Source of the DNA: Nocardia asteroides
GTDB lineage: Bacteria; Actinomycetota; Actinomycetes; Mycobacteriales; Mycobacteriaceae
NCBI RefSeq assembly: GCF_900637185.1
Contig: NZ_LR134352.1
Location: 806,001 to 870,000, forward strand
Direction: 5' to 3'
Length of the DNA: 64,000 nt
Under the pieces are notes generated by a model. It made no database searches. It saw only the letters and a list, made by a program, of their open reading frames with translations, and was not told the origin of the DNA. Shown here one piece after another: positions 37,564 to 47,037 of the stretch. Position numbers and translations under genes: made by a program. Position 1 is the stretch's first letter. Every line of letters begins with the position of its first letter.

Positions 37564-39264
37564 GTGCGTGCAGCCGAGGACGACTTCGACGGCGGGCCGG
37601 TGCATCGCCCGGCCCCCGCTTCCGCTGCGCTCGATCGAGGTACCGACGCCGGGCTCGCCGAGTCACGGATCGCCTTCCTGGACGCGCGCTCGCTGATCGG
37701 CTGCAGGCACCGCCTGCGGCTCGATGCCGAGCATCCCGGTGTCATCGCCGAGATCAGGGAGGACCCGGGCGTCCAGCAGCGCAGGGAGGCCGCCTCGGCG
37801 CACCGCGCCAAGGTGCGCGACGAACTGGTCGCGGCCGCGCCCGCCGACTGGGTGGTGATCGACTCGCGGCTGCGCGCCGGCGAGAAGGCCGCCGCCACGA
37901 TGGCCGCCGTCGAGGCGGGCGCGTCCCGCATCTGGGGTGGCCTGCTGCCGCAGGAGGCCGATACCGGCCGCCGCGGCGGCGCCGAGTTCCTGCTGCGCGA
38001 CGACGACCGCGGCGGCTACATCCCGATCATCGTCGTCAACCACAAGGTCACCGATCCGCGCAGGCCCGACCCGGCCGATTTCCACCCGCTCACCTCGGAC
38101 CTGTTCCGCTGGCAGCCGCGCCGCGACAAGCACGTGAAGCTGCGCCCGCAGCCGCGCGACCAGCAGCGCCTTGCCCACCTGTACCGGATGCTGCAACGCC
38201 ACGGCATGGCCAGCCCGGCCCTGGTCGGCGGCGCGATCGGCCTGGCCTTCGACCGCATCCTCATCCACGACCTGACCAATGTCCTGGCCGACTACGACCA
38301 GCGCTACGCCGACCGCATCGCGGTGGTCCGCGGCGAACTGCCGACCCAGCCGTCCAAGGTGCCCGAGTGCAGGCAGTGCCCGTGGTGGGTGCGGGGGGCC
38401 GACGGCTCGGCCAGCTGTGAGGGGCAGTTGGCGATCATGCGCGATGTCAGCCTGGTCGCCCCGGGCTCGCGCGCCGACGTGCTGCGCACGCACGGCGTGC
38501 AGACCGTCGACGAGCTGGCCGCCTGGTCCGGCGACGACCCCGACGACTGGCAGCACGGACCGTTCTCCGAGACCGTGGTCACCGCCCGCGCCTGGATCGC
38601 GGGCGCTCCGCTGGTGCGCCGCTACGACACGGTGAGCGTGCGCCGCGCCGACGTGGAGATCGACGTCGACCTGGAGAGCTACCAGGAGGACGGCGCCTAC
38701 CTGTGGGGCACCCTGCTCGACGGCGTCTACCGCCCGTTCGTCACCTGGGATCCGCTGCCCACCGAGGACGAGGGCCGCTCGTTCGGCGAATTCTGGACCT
38801 GGCTGATGGAGCGGCGCGCCGAGGCGCACGCGGCGGGAAAAACCTTTGCCGCCTACTGCTACTCGCGCACCGCCGAGGACAAGTGGCTCTACGAGTCGGC
38901 GCGCCGGTTCGCCGGCAAGCCGGGCGTCCCCACGCACGAGCAGGTCCGCGCCTTCGTCGACTCGCCCGAGTGGGTCGACATGTTCCAGGCCGTCACCGAC
39001 CAGTTCATCTGCCCCAACGGCAAGGGTCTGAAGAAGATCGCCCCGGTGGCCGGCTTCGGCTGGCGTGATCCGGAGGCCGGGGGCGAGGCGTCGATGGGCT
39101 GGTACCGCAGGGCGGTCGGTTACGACGCCGAACCGGACCTGTCCCAGCGCACCCGGCTGTTCGTCTACAACGAGGACGACGTGCGCGCCACCCAGGTGCT
39201 GCGCGAGTGGATGACCGAACGGGCCGTGGACGAGGTTCCCTCACTCACCGACTTCGGCCGGTAA
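37564..39264 (+). CDS. TM0106-family RecB-like nuclease
   Basis: 566 residues from a GTG. The N-terminal half shows the RecB-like layout (SLIGCRHRLRLDAEHPG, VIDSRLRAGEKAAAT, IIVVNHKVTD) with four cysteines (GCRH, CRQCPWW, SCEGQL) spaced as in Fe-S-stabilised RecB-family nucleases. The C-terminal half is an RNase H-like domain beginning at DVEIDVDLES and ending with YNEDDVRATQVLREWM. Probably a DNA repair or processing nuclease; the exact substrate is unknown. htpG follows after 13 bp. Confidence 0.87.
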   Translation: MRAAEDDFDGGPVHRPAPASAALDRGTDAGLAESRIAFLDARSLIGCRHRLRLDAEHPGVIAEIREDPGVQQRREAASAHRAKVRDELVAAAPADWVVIDSRLRAGEKAAATMAAVEAGASRIWGGLLPQEADTGRRGGAEFLLRDDDRGGYIPIIVVNHKVTDPRRPDPADFHPLTSDLFRWQPRRDKHVKLRPQPRDQQRLAHLYRMLQRHGMASPALVGGAIGLAFDRILIHDLTNVLADYDQRYADRIAVVRGELPTQPSKVPECRQCPWWVRGADGSASCEGQLAIMRDVSLVAPGSRADVLRTHGVQTVDELAAWSGDDPDDWQHGPFSETVVTARAWIAGAPLVRRYDTVSVRRADVEIDVDLESYQEDGAYLWGTLLDGVYRPFVTWDPLPTEDEGRSFGEFWTWLMERRAEAHAAGKTFAAYCYSRTAEDKWLYESARRFAGKPGVPTHEQVRAFVDSPEWVDMFQAVTDQFICPNGKGLKKIAPVAGFGWRDPEAGGEASMGWYRRAVGYDAEPDLSQRTRLFVYNEDDVRATQVLREWMTERAVDEVPSLTDFGR

Positions 39265-39277
39265 TAACATCGGGGGC

Positions 39278-41236
39278 GTGACAGAGCACGTCGAAACCCT
39301 CGAGTTCCAGGCCGAGACCCACCAGCTCCTGGAGCTGATGATCCACTCGGTCTACTCCAACAAAGACACGTTCCTGCGGGAGCTGATCTCGAACGCTTCC
39401 GACGCACTGGACAAGCTCAAGCTGGCCGCGTTCCAGGACAAGGACCTCGTCGCCGACACCTCCGACCTGCACATCGAGCTGGAGGTCGACGGGGACGCGC
39501 GAGTCCTGACCGTTCGCGACAACGGCATCGGCATGTCCCGCGCCGAGGTGGTCGACCTGATCGGCACCCTGGCCAAATCCGGCACCGCCGAACTTCGCCG
39601 CAAGCTCACCGAGGCCAAGTCCGACGCCGCCGCCGAGGAGCTGATCGGCCAGTTCGGCATCGGCTTCTACTCGACCTTCATGGTCGCCGACCGGGTCACC
39701 CTCACCACCCGCAAGGCGGGCGAGACCGAGGGCACCCGCTGGAGCGCCGCCGCGGGCAGCTCGACCTACGAGATCGACACCGTCGCCGACGCACCGCAGG
39801 GCACCGCGGTCACCCTCGAGCTCAAGCCGGCCGACGAGGACGACCACCTCTTCGACTACACGCAGGAATGGAAGCTGCGGGAGATCGTCCGCAAGTACTC
39901 CGACTTCATCGCCTGGCCGATCCGCATGCAGGTCGAGCGGACCGTGATGGAGGGCGAGGGCGAGGACAAGGTCGAGAAGACCATCGTCGAGGACCAGACC
40001 CTCAATTCGCAGAAGGCGCTGTGGACGCGCCCGCGCTCCGAGGTCTCCGACGAGGAGTACAAGGAGTTCTACCACCACGTCTCGCACGCCTGGGACGAGC
40101 CGCTCGAGATCATCCCGATGAAGGCCGAGGGCACCTTCGAGTACCAGGCGCTGCTGTTCCTGCCCTCGACCGCGCCGTTCGACCTGTTCACCCGCGAGCA
40201 CAAGCGGGGTGTGCAGCTCTACGTGCGCCGGGTGTTCATCATGGACAACTGCGAAGAGCTGATGCCGGAGTACCTGCGCTTCGTCAAGGGTGTGGTGGAC
40301 GCGCAGGACCTCTCGCTCAATGTGTCCCGCGAGATCCTGCAGCAGGACCGCCAGATCCAGATGATCCGCAAGCGCCTGGTGAAGAAGGTGCTCTCGACGG
40401 TCAAGGACATGCAGGGCGCCGAGGACCAGAGCAGGTACCAGACCTTCTGGTCGCAGTTCGGCCGGGTGCTCAAGGAGGGTCTGCTCTCCGACACCGACAA
40501 CCGCGAAACCCTGCTCACCGTCTCGTCTTTCGCCTCCACCGCCTCGGAGTCGGAGCTGACCACGCTGAAGCAGTACGTCGAGCGGATGCCCGAGGGCCAG
40601 GACGCGATCTACTACATGACCGGCGAAAGCCGTGCGCAGGTGGAGAACTCGCCGCACCTGGAGGCGTTCAAGGCCAAGGGCCGCGAGGTGCTGGTGCTGA
40701 CCGACCCGGTCGACGAGATGTGGGTCGGTTCGGTGCCGGAGTTCGACGGCAAGCCGTTCCAGTCCATCGCCAAGGGCGAGGTGGACCTGGAGACCGAGGA
40801 CGAGAAGAAGGAGACCGAGGCCCTGCGCGAGCAGCAGGACAAGGACTTCGCGGACCTGCTCGGCTGGCTCGGCAAGACCCTCGACGAGGTCGCCAAGGAG
40901 GTGCGCCTCACCAACCGGCTCACCACCTCCCCGGCCTGCCTGGTGGGTGACGTCTACGACTTCACCCCGATGCTCGAGCGCATGTACCGCGCCTCGGGCC
41001 AGGCGCTGCCGGAGTCCAAGCGCATCCTCGAGCTCAACCCCACCCATCCGCTGGTCACCGGCCTGCGCGACGCCTACGACGCGCGCAAGTCCGATGCCGA
41101 CGAGGGCAAGGTCCCCGAGCTCGCCGAGACCGCCGAACTGCTCTACGGCACCGCGGTTCTCGCCGAGGGCGGCGAGCTGAAGGATCCCGCCCGCTTCGCC
41201 CAGCTGCTCACCGAGCGACTGACCCGCACGGTCTGA
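39278..41236 (+). CDS. htpG: Molecular chaperone HtpG (Hsp90)
   Basis: 652 residues from GTG. The GHKL ATPase motifs are intact: LRELISNASDALDKL (Asn/Glu for Mg-ATP), VRDNGIGM and GQFGIGFYS. Middle and C-terminal dimerisation domains are full length. It is a cytosolic ATP-dependent chaperone. Confidence 0.97.
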   Translation: MTEHVETLEFQAETHQLLELMIHSVYSNKDTFLRELISNASDALDKLKLAAFQDKDLVADTSDLHIELEVDGDARVLTVRDNGIGMSRAEVVDLIGTLAKSGTAELRRKLTEAKSDAAAEELIGQFGIGFYSTFMVADRVTLTTRKAGETEGTRWSAAAGSSTYEIDTVADAPQGTAVTLELKPADEDDHLFDYTQEWKLREIVRKYSDFIAWPIRMQVERTVMEGEGEDKVEKTIVEDQTLNSQKALWTRPRSEVSDEEYKEFYHHVSHAWDEPLEIIPMKAEGTFEYQALLFLPSTAPFDLFTREHKRGVQLYVRRVFIMDNCEELMPEYLRFVKGVVDAQDLSLNVSREILQQDRQIQMIRKRLVKKVLSTVKDMQGAEDQSRYQTFWSQFGRVLKEGLLSDTDNRETLLTVSSFASTASESELTTLKQYVERMPEGQDAIYYMTGESRAQVENSPHLEAFKAKGREVLVLTDPVDEMWVGSVPEFDGKPFQSIAKGEVDLETEDEKKETEALREQQDKDFADLLGWLGKTLDEVAKEVRLTNRLTTSPACLVGDVYDFTPMLERMYRASGQALPESKRILELNPTHPLVTGLRDAYDARKSDADEGKVPELAETAELLYGTAVLAEGGELKDPARFAQLLTERLTRTV

Positions 41237-41279
41237 TCCGCGCGGTGGCGCCTGGTTCGCCGGGCGCCACCGCCGCGGA
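41237..41279 (+). terminator. htpG terminator-like hairpin
   Basis: Starting at the htpG stop codon, TCCGCG-CGGTGGCGCC pairs with GGCGCCACCG-(C)-CGCGGA: 16 pairs with one bulged base and a loop of about 10 nt. There is no T-run, as is common for actinobacterial terminators. Confidence 0.7.
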
Positions 41280-41333
41280 TACTTCTCGCGCGAATGTGGT
41301 GCTGACCGGGCCGATCCGGTTCACCATGGAGGT

Positions 41334-41783
41334 ATGGCGGGGCACGAGATACGGCGAGCACGGCCCGGGGACTACGACGAGCTGATCGGCGTGGTCGACA
41401 ACTGGTGGGGGCGCACGGTGGTGCACAACCTGCCGCGGCTGTTCCTCGATCACTTCCATCGCACCAGCCTGATCGCCACCGACGAGGACGGAATCTCGGG
41501 TTTCCTGGTGGGTTTCGGCTCGCCCTCGGATCCCGACGTGGCCTATATCCACTTCGTCGCGGTGCGGCCCGACGCCCGCAAGGTGGGACTGGGCCGCACC
41601 CTGTACGACCAGTTCTTCGAGATCGCCAGGTGCGACGGCCGGAAGGTGGTCACCGCCATCACCTCACCGGCCAATTTCACCTCGATCGATTTCCATCGCA
41701 GCCTGGGCTTCACGGTCGAGGGACCGGTCCCCGACTACAACGGCCCCGGCCGTTCCCTCATCACTTTCGCCCGAACGCTGTGA
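41334..41783 (+). CDS. GNAT-family N-acetyltransferase
   Basis: 149 residues forming one GNAT domain: IRRARPGDYDELIGVVDNWW at the start and the acetyl-CoA motif VRPDARKVGLGRTLYDQF. SPANFTSIDFHRSLGFTVEG completes the fold. The substrate is unknown. It stands alone, 64 bp before a methyltransferase gene. Confidence 0.9.
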   Translation: MAGHEIRRARPGDYDELIGVVDNWWGRTVVHNLPRLFLDHFHRTSLIATDEDGISGFLVGFGSPSDPDVAYIHFVAVRPDARKVGLGRTLYDQFFEIARCDGRKVVTAITSPANFTSIDFHRSLGFTVEGPVPDYNGPGRSLITFARTL

Positions 41784-41847
41784 CGGCTCGCGACCCGAAA
41801 ACGTAGTCTGGGCAACGAGATAGCGGGTTGCGAGAGGAACGTCGGGA

Positions 41848-42660
41848 ATGTCGGAGGACACGTCGGTCGCGGTAGGGCCATGGGATCTGGTGGCCGAGGG
41901 CTACGCCGAAGCGGGGGCGGCGGTGCTCGGTCCGTTCGCGGCGCACGCCCTCGAATACGTGGAACTGGCAGCGGATTCCGAGATCGTCGACGTCGCCGCG
42001 GGCAGCGGGCTGCTCAGCCTCGCCGCCGCCGAGCGGGGCGCGCGGGTGCAGGCGCTGGACCTGTCACCGGCGATGATCGACCAGCTCACCGCCGCCGCCG
42101 AACGCGCGGGCCACACCTCGATCACCGCACAGGTGGGCGACGGGCAGCGGCTGCCCTACCCGGACGACGCGTTCGACGCCGGATTCTCGCTGTTCGGCCT
42201 CATGTTCTTCCCCGACCGCCCACGCGGTTTCGCCGAGCTGCGGCGCGTGCTGCGCCCCGGCGCCACCGCGGTGGTCACCTCGTGGGCGCCCGCGGTCGAC
42301 TCCTCGCTCATGCGCGCGCTGTTCGGCGCGCTCACCGCGGGCGACCCGAATTCCTCGCTCCCGCAACCGAACGCGAGCAGCCTGGAGAACCCGGCGCTGT
42401 TCCGGTCGGAGATGAGCGAGGCCGGGTTCGAGGCGGTGACGATCCGTCCGCACACCGTCGAGATCTGCTTTCCCAGCGCCGCGGCCCTGTGGGACACCAT
42501 GACCCGCAGCAGCGCCCCGCTGACCGTGCTCCGGCACGAGGTGGGGGAGGCGGAGTGGCAGCGGCGCACCGACGCGGCCGTCGAGCGGCTCACCGCCACC
42601 TACCGGGCCGACACCCCGCTGCGCACGACGGCGCTCGTCGGGACGGGAACGGCGCCCTGA
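41848..42660 (+). CDS. Class I SAM-dependent methyltransferase
   Basis: 270 residues. SAM-binding motif I is VDVAAGSGLLSLAAAERGA; QALDLSPAMIDQL, GDGQRLPYPDDAFDAGFSLF and LRRVLRPGATAVV follow in the order usual for the UbiE-like group. The substrate is unknown. Confidence 0.9.
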   Translation: MSEDTSVAVGPWDLVAEGYAEAGAAVLGPFAAHALEYVELAADSEIVDVAAGSGLLSLAAAERGARVQALDLSPAMIDQLTAAAERAGHTSITAQVGDGQRLPYPDDAFDAGFSLFGLMFFPDRPRGFAELRRVLRPGATAVVTSWAPAVDSSLMRALFGALTAGDPNSSLPQPNASSLENPALFRSEMSEAGFEAVTIRPHTVEICFPSAAALWDTMTRSSAPLTVLRHEVGEAEWQRRTDAAVERLTATYRADTPLRTTALVGTGTAP

Positions 42661-42715
42661 GACGACGACGGCGCCCGGTCCTGGTGGACACGGGCGCCGT
42701 CGAAGGATGCTCTCG

Positions 42716-43483
42716 CTAGCGCGGGGCCATGCGCAGCGCGCCGTCCATGCGGATGGTCTCGCCGTTGAGGTAGTCGTGGCTCACGATGTAGTCGACCAGC
42801 TCGGCGTACTCGTCCGGACGGCCCAGACGCGACGGGAACGGCACGCCGGCCTCGAGGCCCTTGCGGTACTCCTCGGTGACGCCGGCGAGCATCGGGGTGT
42901 CGATGATGCCGGGGGCGATGGTGTTCACGCGGATGCCGAACTGGGCCAGGTCACGCGCGGCCGGAACGGTCATGCCGTGCACGCCGCCCTTGGAGGCGGA
43001 GTAGGCGATCTGGCCGATCTGGCCCTCGAACGCGGCCACCGACGCGGTGTTGATGACCACGCCGCGCTGGCCGTACTCGTCGACCGCCTCGGTCTTGGCG
43101 ATGGCGTCGGCGGCCAGGCGCATCACGTTGAACGTGCCGAGCAGGTTCACGGTGATGACGGTGCGGAACAGCTCCAGGTCGTGCGGGCCGTTCTTGGACA
43201 GGATGCGCCCGGCCCAGCCGACACCGGCGCAGTTGACCACGATGCGCATCGGGGCGGGGCCCTCGGTGATCTGCGCGATCGCGGCGGCGACCTCGTCGCC
43301 GCTGGTCACGTCGGCCGCGATCAGGGTGACGCCGGCGGGGACGTTGTCGCCCGCGCGCTCGATGGACGCCGGGACGTCAAGGCCGAAGACGGTGGCGCCC
43401 GCGTCGGCCAGACGCTTGGCGGTGGCGGCACCGAGGCCGGATGCGCCTCCGGTGACGATGGCGGCGGAACCCGAAATCTCCAC
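42716..43483 (-). CDS. SDR dehydrogenase, 3-hydroxyacyl-CoA dehydrogenase type II-like
   Basis: 255 residues from the GTG at 43483 with AGAGGA 5 nt upstream. Cofactor motif TGGASGLG, NCAGVGWAG in place of NNAG, and the catalytic Ser...Tyr-x3-Lys (NTASVAAF, YSASKGG). The pattern GQIGQIAYSASKGGVHGMTV is that of HSD10/type II 3-hydroxyacyl-CoA dehydrogenases, which use NAD in fatty-acid or branched-chain amino acid breakdown. Confidence 0.88.
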   Translation of the reverse strand: MEISGSAAIVTGGASGLGAATAKRLADAGATVFGLDVPASIERAGDNVPAGVTLIAADVTSGDEVAAAIAQITEGPAPMRIVVNCAGVGWAGRILSKNGPHDLELFRTVITVNLLGTFNVMRLAADAIAKTEAVDEYGQRGVVINTASVAAFEGQIGQIAYSASKGGVHGMTVPAARDLAQFGIRVNTIAPGIIDTPMLAGVTEEYRKGLEAGVPFPSRLGRPDEYAELVDYIVSHDYLNGETIRMDGALRMAPR

Positions 43484-43636
43484 GATGGTCCTCTCGTTCG
43501 TGACGGCCAGTTGGCACGCTGTCAATTGGCACCCTAGCGGTTCGGCGGTGAGGCGCGCATCACCCCTCTCGCGGGCACCCGATTCCCTGCGAAAATACCA
43601 GCGAACAGCCCTGTTTTCCGGTGGTAGCGTGCCTTC

Positions 43637-44515
43637 ATGAGAACGTTCACCGCGCCGTCGGTGGCCGGGCAGAAGGTCCTGATCACCGGCGCGGCGCGTG
43701 GCATCGGGGCCGCGCTGGCCCGGAAACTGGCCGCGCGCGGCGCCCAGGTGGCGCTGCTCGGGCTGGAACCCGAACTGCTGGCCGAGGTCGCCGCCGAATG
43801 CGGCGACGCGCCATGGCGCTACTGCGACGTCGCCGACCGCGCCCAGGTCGACCGGGTGGTCGCGGCCCTGGTCACCGAGCTGGGCGGGCTCGACGTCCTA
43901 GTCGCCAACGCGGGCATCGCCAAGCAGATGCCGATGATCGGCGGCGACCCGAGCGTGCTGGAGGAGACGCTCGCGGTCAACGTGCTCGGCGTGGCCTACG
44001 CGGTGCAGGCCGCCGGACCGCACCTGGCCAGGCCGGGCGGGTACGTGCTGATGATGTCGTCGATCTCCACCGCGGTGCAGCTGCCGCTGGCGGGGGCTTA
44101 CAGCGCCTCGGCCGCGGCGGTCGAATCGCTGGCGGGCACCCTGCGCTGCGAACTGCGCCAGACCGGCGCCAAGGTGGGCGTGAGCTACTTCGCCGAGATC
44201 GACACCGACATGACCAGGCGCGGCTTCGGCACCGACGCCGCGCACACCGGGCTGCGCGAGATCAGCCTGACCGGTACCTCGCCGATCGGTCCCGCCGTCG
44301 ACGCGCTGGTCCGGGCCATCGCGCGCAGGCGCAAGAGTGTGGTCTCACCCTGGTGGGTATCTCTCGTACTGCCGGTGCGACCCTTGGCACAGCTACTGGT
44401 GCAGCGGTTGCTCGGCAACCAGGTGGCCCGCGCGATCGAGATCGCGCGCACCGAGGAGGCCCCCTTCACCACCGACCAGCCTGCCCGACCACGGAGAATG
44501 GAACGGCAAGCCTGA
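43637..44515 (+). CDS. SDR-family protein lacking the catalytic lysine
   Basis: 292 residues. The Rossmann motif TGAARGIG and NAG (VANAGIA) are intact, Ser142 and Tyr155 are present, but the catalytic YxxxK reads YSASA, with Ala159 where Lys should be. It therefore may be inactive as a dehydrogenase, or use another residue. The C-terminal extension (VVSPWWVSLVLPVRPLAQLL) looks membrane-associated. A TetR gene follows 21 bp downstream, and the type II dehydrogenase is divergent. Confidence 0.82.
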   Translation: MRTFTAPSVAGQKVLITGAARGIGAALARKLAARGAQVALLGLEPELLAEVAAECGDAPWRYCDVADRAQVDRVVAALVTELGGLDVLVANAGIAKQMPMIGGDPSVLEETLAVNVLGVAYAVQAAGPHLARPGGYVLMMSSISTAVQLPLAGAYSASAAAVESLAGTLRCELRQTGAKVGVSYFAEIDTDMTRRGFGTDAAHTGLREISLTGTSPIGPAVDALVRAIARRRKSVVSPWWVSLVLPVRPLAQLLVQRLLGNQVARAIEIARTEEAPFTTDQPARPRRMERQA

Positions 44516-44536
44516 CCTCGAGCACGGAGTTCGACG

Positions 44537-45181
44537 ATGAGCGATTCGGCATCCACCCTGCGCCAGCTCCCGCGCGGACGGCATCACCTCTCCCGGGAGG
44601 AAGTGGTCGCCTCGCAGCGGGAACGGATCCTCGTCGCGATGGGCGAGGCGATGACCGAGGGCGGCTACGTGGGTACGCCGGTCGCCGCCGTGCTCAAACG
44701 GGCCGGGGTCTCGCGCGAGACGTTCTACGAGCTGTTCCGCTCCAAGGAGGACTGCTTCGCCGCGGCCTTCGACCGGGTGTCCGAGCTGCTGGCCGACCGA
44801 CTACAGGGCGTGATCGCCGAGACCGCCGACGCCGACGCGTTCACCAGGATGGACCGCATCCTCACCGCCTACTTCGACCACATGATCGACGACCCCGCCT
44901 CCGCCCGGCTGTTCCTGATGGAGGTGTACGCCGTCGGCCCGTCGGCGGTGCAGGCCCGGATGGAGCTGCAGAGCCGCTTCGTGGCGGTGGTGGCCGCCAT
45001 GCTCGGCGCCCAGACCGACGAGCAGCAGTTCGCCTGCGCGACCCTGGCCGCCGCGATCGGCGCCATGGTGACCGGCAAGATCGCCGGTGACGATCTGGAG
45101 GGCCTGCGCGCGCTCAAGGAACCACTGATCGATCTGGCGCGGCGCTCGGGAGTCGTCTACGGCAACGCCTTCGCCGGCTGA
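44537..45181 (+). CDS. TetR-family transcriptional regulator
   Basis: 214 residues. The HTH at about residues 38-85 includes VGTPVAAVLKRAGVSRETFY followed by ELFRSKEDCF. The C-terminal domain is helical. It is encoded directly after the SDR lacking Lys159 and probably regulates it and the divergent dehydrogenase. Its last 25 bp overlap the convergent GDT1 gene. Confidence 0.9.
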   Translation: MSDSASTLRQLPRGRHHLSREEVVASQRERILVAMGEAMTEGGYVGTPVAAVLKRAGVSRETFYELFRSKEDCFAAAFDRVSELLADRLQGVIAETADADAFTRMDRILTAYFDHMIDDPASARLFLMEVYAVGPSAVQARMELQSRFVAVVAAMLGAQTDEQQFACATLAAAIGAMVTGKIAGDDLEGLRALKEPLIDLARRSGVVYGNAFAG

Positions 45182-45873
45182 TCGTCAACGGGTGCCGTGT
45201 CCGCGGTATCCCGGCGGGTGAACCGCCATGCGCCGATACCGAGGCCGGTGACCAGCGGGACGAGCAACGCCAGGCCCGTCGCGCCCCAGCCGCCGAGGCC
45301 GGGCACGAACGCGTCCAGCACCGTCTTGGTCGCGAAGAACAGGAACAGCAGGCCGGAGGCGAACGCGATGCCGCGCTCGGGCAGGTGCTTGCCCGCGAGC
45401 TTGCCGACCAGGATCGCCAGGCCGCCCGCGGCGACCATGCCCGCCGTGGAGCCGATCCAGACGGCCAGCCAGCCGTTCTTCGAGGCCAGCGCGGCGGCGG
45501 CGAACATGGTGCGGTCACCGAGTTCGGCGAGCATGAAGGCCGAGATCACCACGAAGAAGGCGTTGCGGGTGCTCGGCGGTGGCGTGTCCGCGGCGTCGTC
45601 GGCCGAGCCGAGCGCGTCGCGCAGCGTCCACAGGCCGACGGCCAGCAGTGTCAGCGCGGTGACGACGGCGATGGCGTTCGCGGGCAGCGCGGTACCGAGG
45701 AAATGGCCGACGCCTGCGGCGATCAGGTTGACGGCGACACTCGCGACGCTGATCCCGGCCAGCACCACCCACCAGCGGTAGCGCAGCGAGAACGTCAGCG
45801 CCATCAGCTGCGATTTGTCGCCCAGTTCGGCGAGGAAGAGCACGCCGAAGCTCAGCAAGATCGTCGCGATCAT
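45157..45873 (-). CDS. TMEM165/GDT1 (UPF0016) family Mn/Ca exporter
   Basis: 238 residues from the ATG at 45873, with GGGAG 8 nt upstream. Both signature motifs are present: LAELGDKSQ near the N-terminus and LAELGDRTM in the middle, with six hydrophobic helices and an intracellular acidic loop (DDAADTPPP). These proteins export Mn2+ (or Ca2+). The gene lies behind a yybP-ykoY riboswitch, which strongly supports Mn export. Confidence 0.92.
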   Translation of the reverse strand: MIATILLSFGVLFLAELGDKSQLMALTFSLRYRWWVVLAGISVASVAVNLIAAGVGHFLGTALPANAIAVVTALTLLAVGLWTLRDALGSADDAADTPPPSTRNAFFVVISAFMLAELGDRTMFAAAALASKNGWLAVWIGSTAGMVAAGGLAILVGKLAGKHLPERGIAFASGLLFLFFATKTVLDAFVPGLGGWGATGLALLVPLVTGLGIGAWRFTRRDTADTAPVDDQPAKALP

Positions 45874-45955
45874 GAATTCAGCTCCCAGGATGTAACTCCG
45901 GCCTGCGGCTGAAGAGTCGGGTGCGCCCTCAGCCACACCGGTCGACGGATCGGTT

Positions 45956-46070
45956 CGTGGCCGAAGGTCTCGCCCACCGGTGGTGACCGGTTCGCGCAGC
46001 CGGACCGCGCCGAATGCGGCGCCGATCAGTATGTCGACTGGGCGATTGCGGGCTACTCCCCTTCGCTGCT
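45956..46070 (-). promoter_or_regulatory. yybP-ykoY Mn2+ riboswitch
   Basis: On the minus strand the leader of the GDT1 gene carries the conserved blocks in order: GCGAAGGGGAGTAGC (46067-46053), GTCGACATACTG, then GGTGGGCGAGACCTTCGG (45979-45962). CGAAGG at the 5' side pairs with CCTTCG at the 3' side (P1). This is the Mn-sensing riboswitch, which turns on exporter genes when Mn2+ is high. Confidence 0.93.
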
Positions 46071-46233
46071 GTCCACCCTAGCCCGATAGCTGCCGGGATG
46101 CCAACTCTGTGTAAGCGAAATCGCAAAGGGCGCAATAAGTTTGGCTGAGCGGCCGAGATAGTTCGGTGAACCTGATTCCGGCGTCACGGAAGCCCGTTGC
46201 CACGCGTTCGCCGGACCGGGTTCGCCGAAAGTC

Positions 46234-46761
46234 TCAGGCCGCCAGCAACATCGCCAGCACGGCGGTGTCGGGATCGCTGATCAGATCCATGCCGACCCGG
46301 CTCACCAGCGAGGTCACCGTGCCGTCGAGCTCGGCCTCGGCCCACGCCGCGCGATGCTCGAGCCCCAGATGCGGCACGCCGGGCAGCAGCACGCAGCCCG
46401 ACGCGGCGCCGACACACTCCGGCAGCGAGGGCCGGGTCTCCGACGGCGGATGCAGCATCAGCAGCGCGGGCGGCACGTGCGCGGCGAACCGGCCGGGCTC
46501 GATCGCTTCCGCACCCAGCACCGGCCCCTCGGCGAGCACCAGTCCGACAGTGCCCGGTTCCGGGTCGTCGGGCAGTTCCTCGCGCACCCCGAACACGGTC
46601 GAGGTGGTCAGCAGGCCGGGCATGGAAGCCACCCGCACGGCCAGCACCAGCACCTGCGCCCACTCCTTGGTGGTATCCGGCCACCGGCCCGACACCACGA
46701 ATCCCTGCAGATGACCGCGCGCCTGGAACGGCGTGATCCCGATCGGACCCTGCGTCGTCAT
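46234..46761 (-). CDS. Conserved hypothetical protein
   Basis: 175 residues from the ATG at 46761, chosen for the strong GGGAGG 5 nt upstream. Mostly beta-like alternation with many Leu/Val/Pro (GLVLAEGPVLGAEAIEPG, LLMLHPPSETRPS); no signal peptide, membrane helix or recognised motif. It stands between the sodA terminator and the Mn riboswitch. Confidence 0.65.
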   Translation of the reverse strand: MTTQGPIGITPFQARGHLQGFVVSGRWPDTTKEWAQVLVLAVRVASMPGLLTTSTVFGVREELPDDPEPGTVGLVLAEGPVLGAEAIEPGRFAAHVPPALLMLHPPSETRPSLPECVGAASGCVLLPGVPHLGLEHRAAWAEAELDGTVTSLVSRVGMDLISDPDTAVLAMLLAA

Positions 46762-46871
46762 GATGGCCTCCCGATGCGCCCGGGGGCTGGTGCCCGTATA
46801 CCTCAGGAATAGCCCGAAACCCATCTGGCACACAAGTACCACTGAGTGCTAGGAACGCGGCATAACACGCA

Positions 46872-46903
46872 AAGACCTCCCCACGGCAAAGCGGGGAGGT
46901 CCT
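46872..46903 (-). terminator. Terminator downstream of sodA
   Basis: GACCTCCCC (46874-46882) pairs with GGGGAGGTC (46893-46901). On the minus strand the stem is followed by TTTGCG. It lies between sodA and the hypothetical gene. Confidence 0.7.
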
Positions 46904-47037
46904 TCACGAAACACGTGATCTCGCGCGAACATGGGTAACTCGCCGGGCACGCCCAGAAGGCGACACCCGCCGGCCCGCGAGCCCGGTCAGGGACTCGCGG
47001 CCCTACTCACGACCGGCAAAATACGCGGAGAGGCGGA

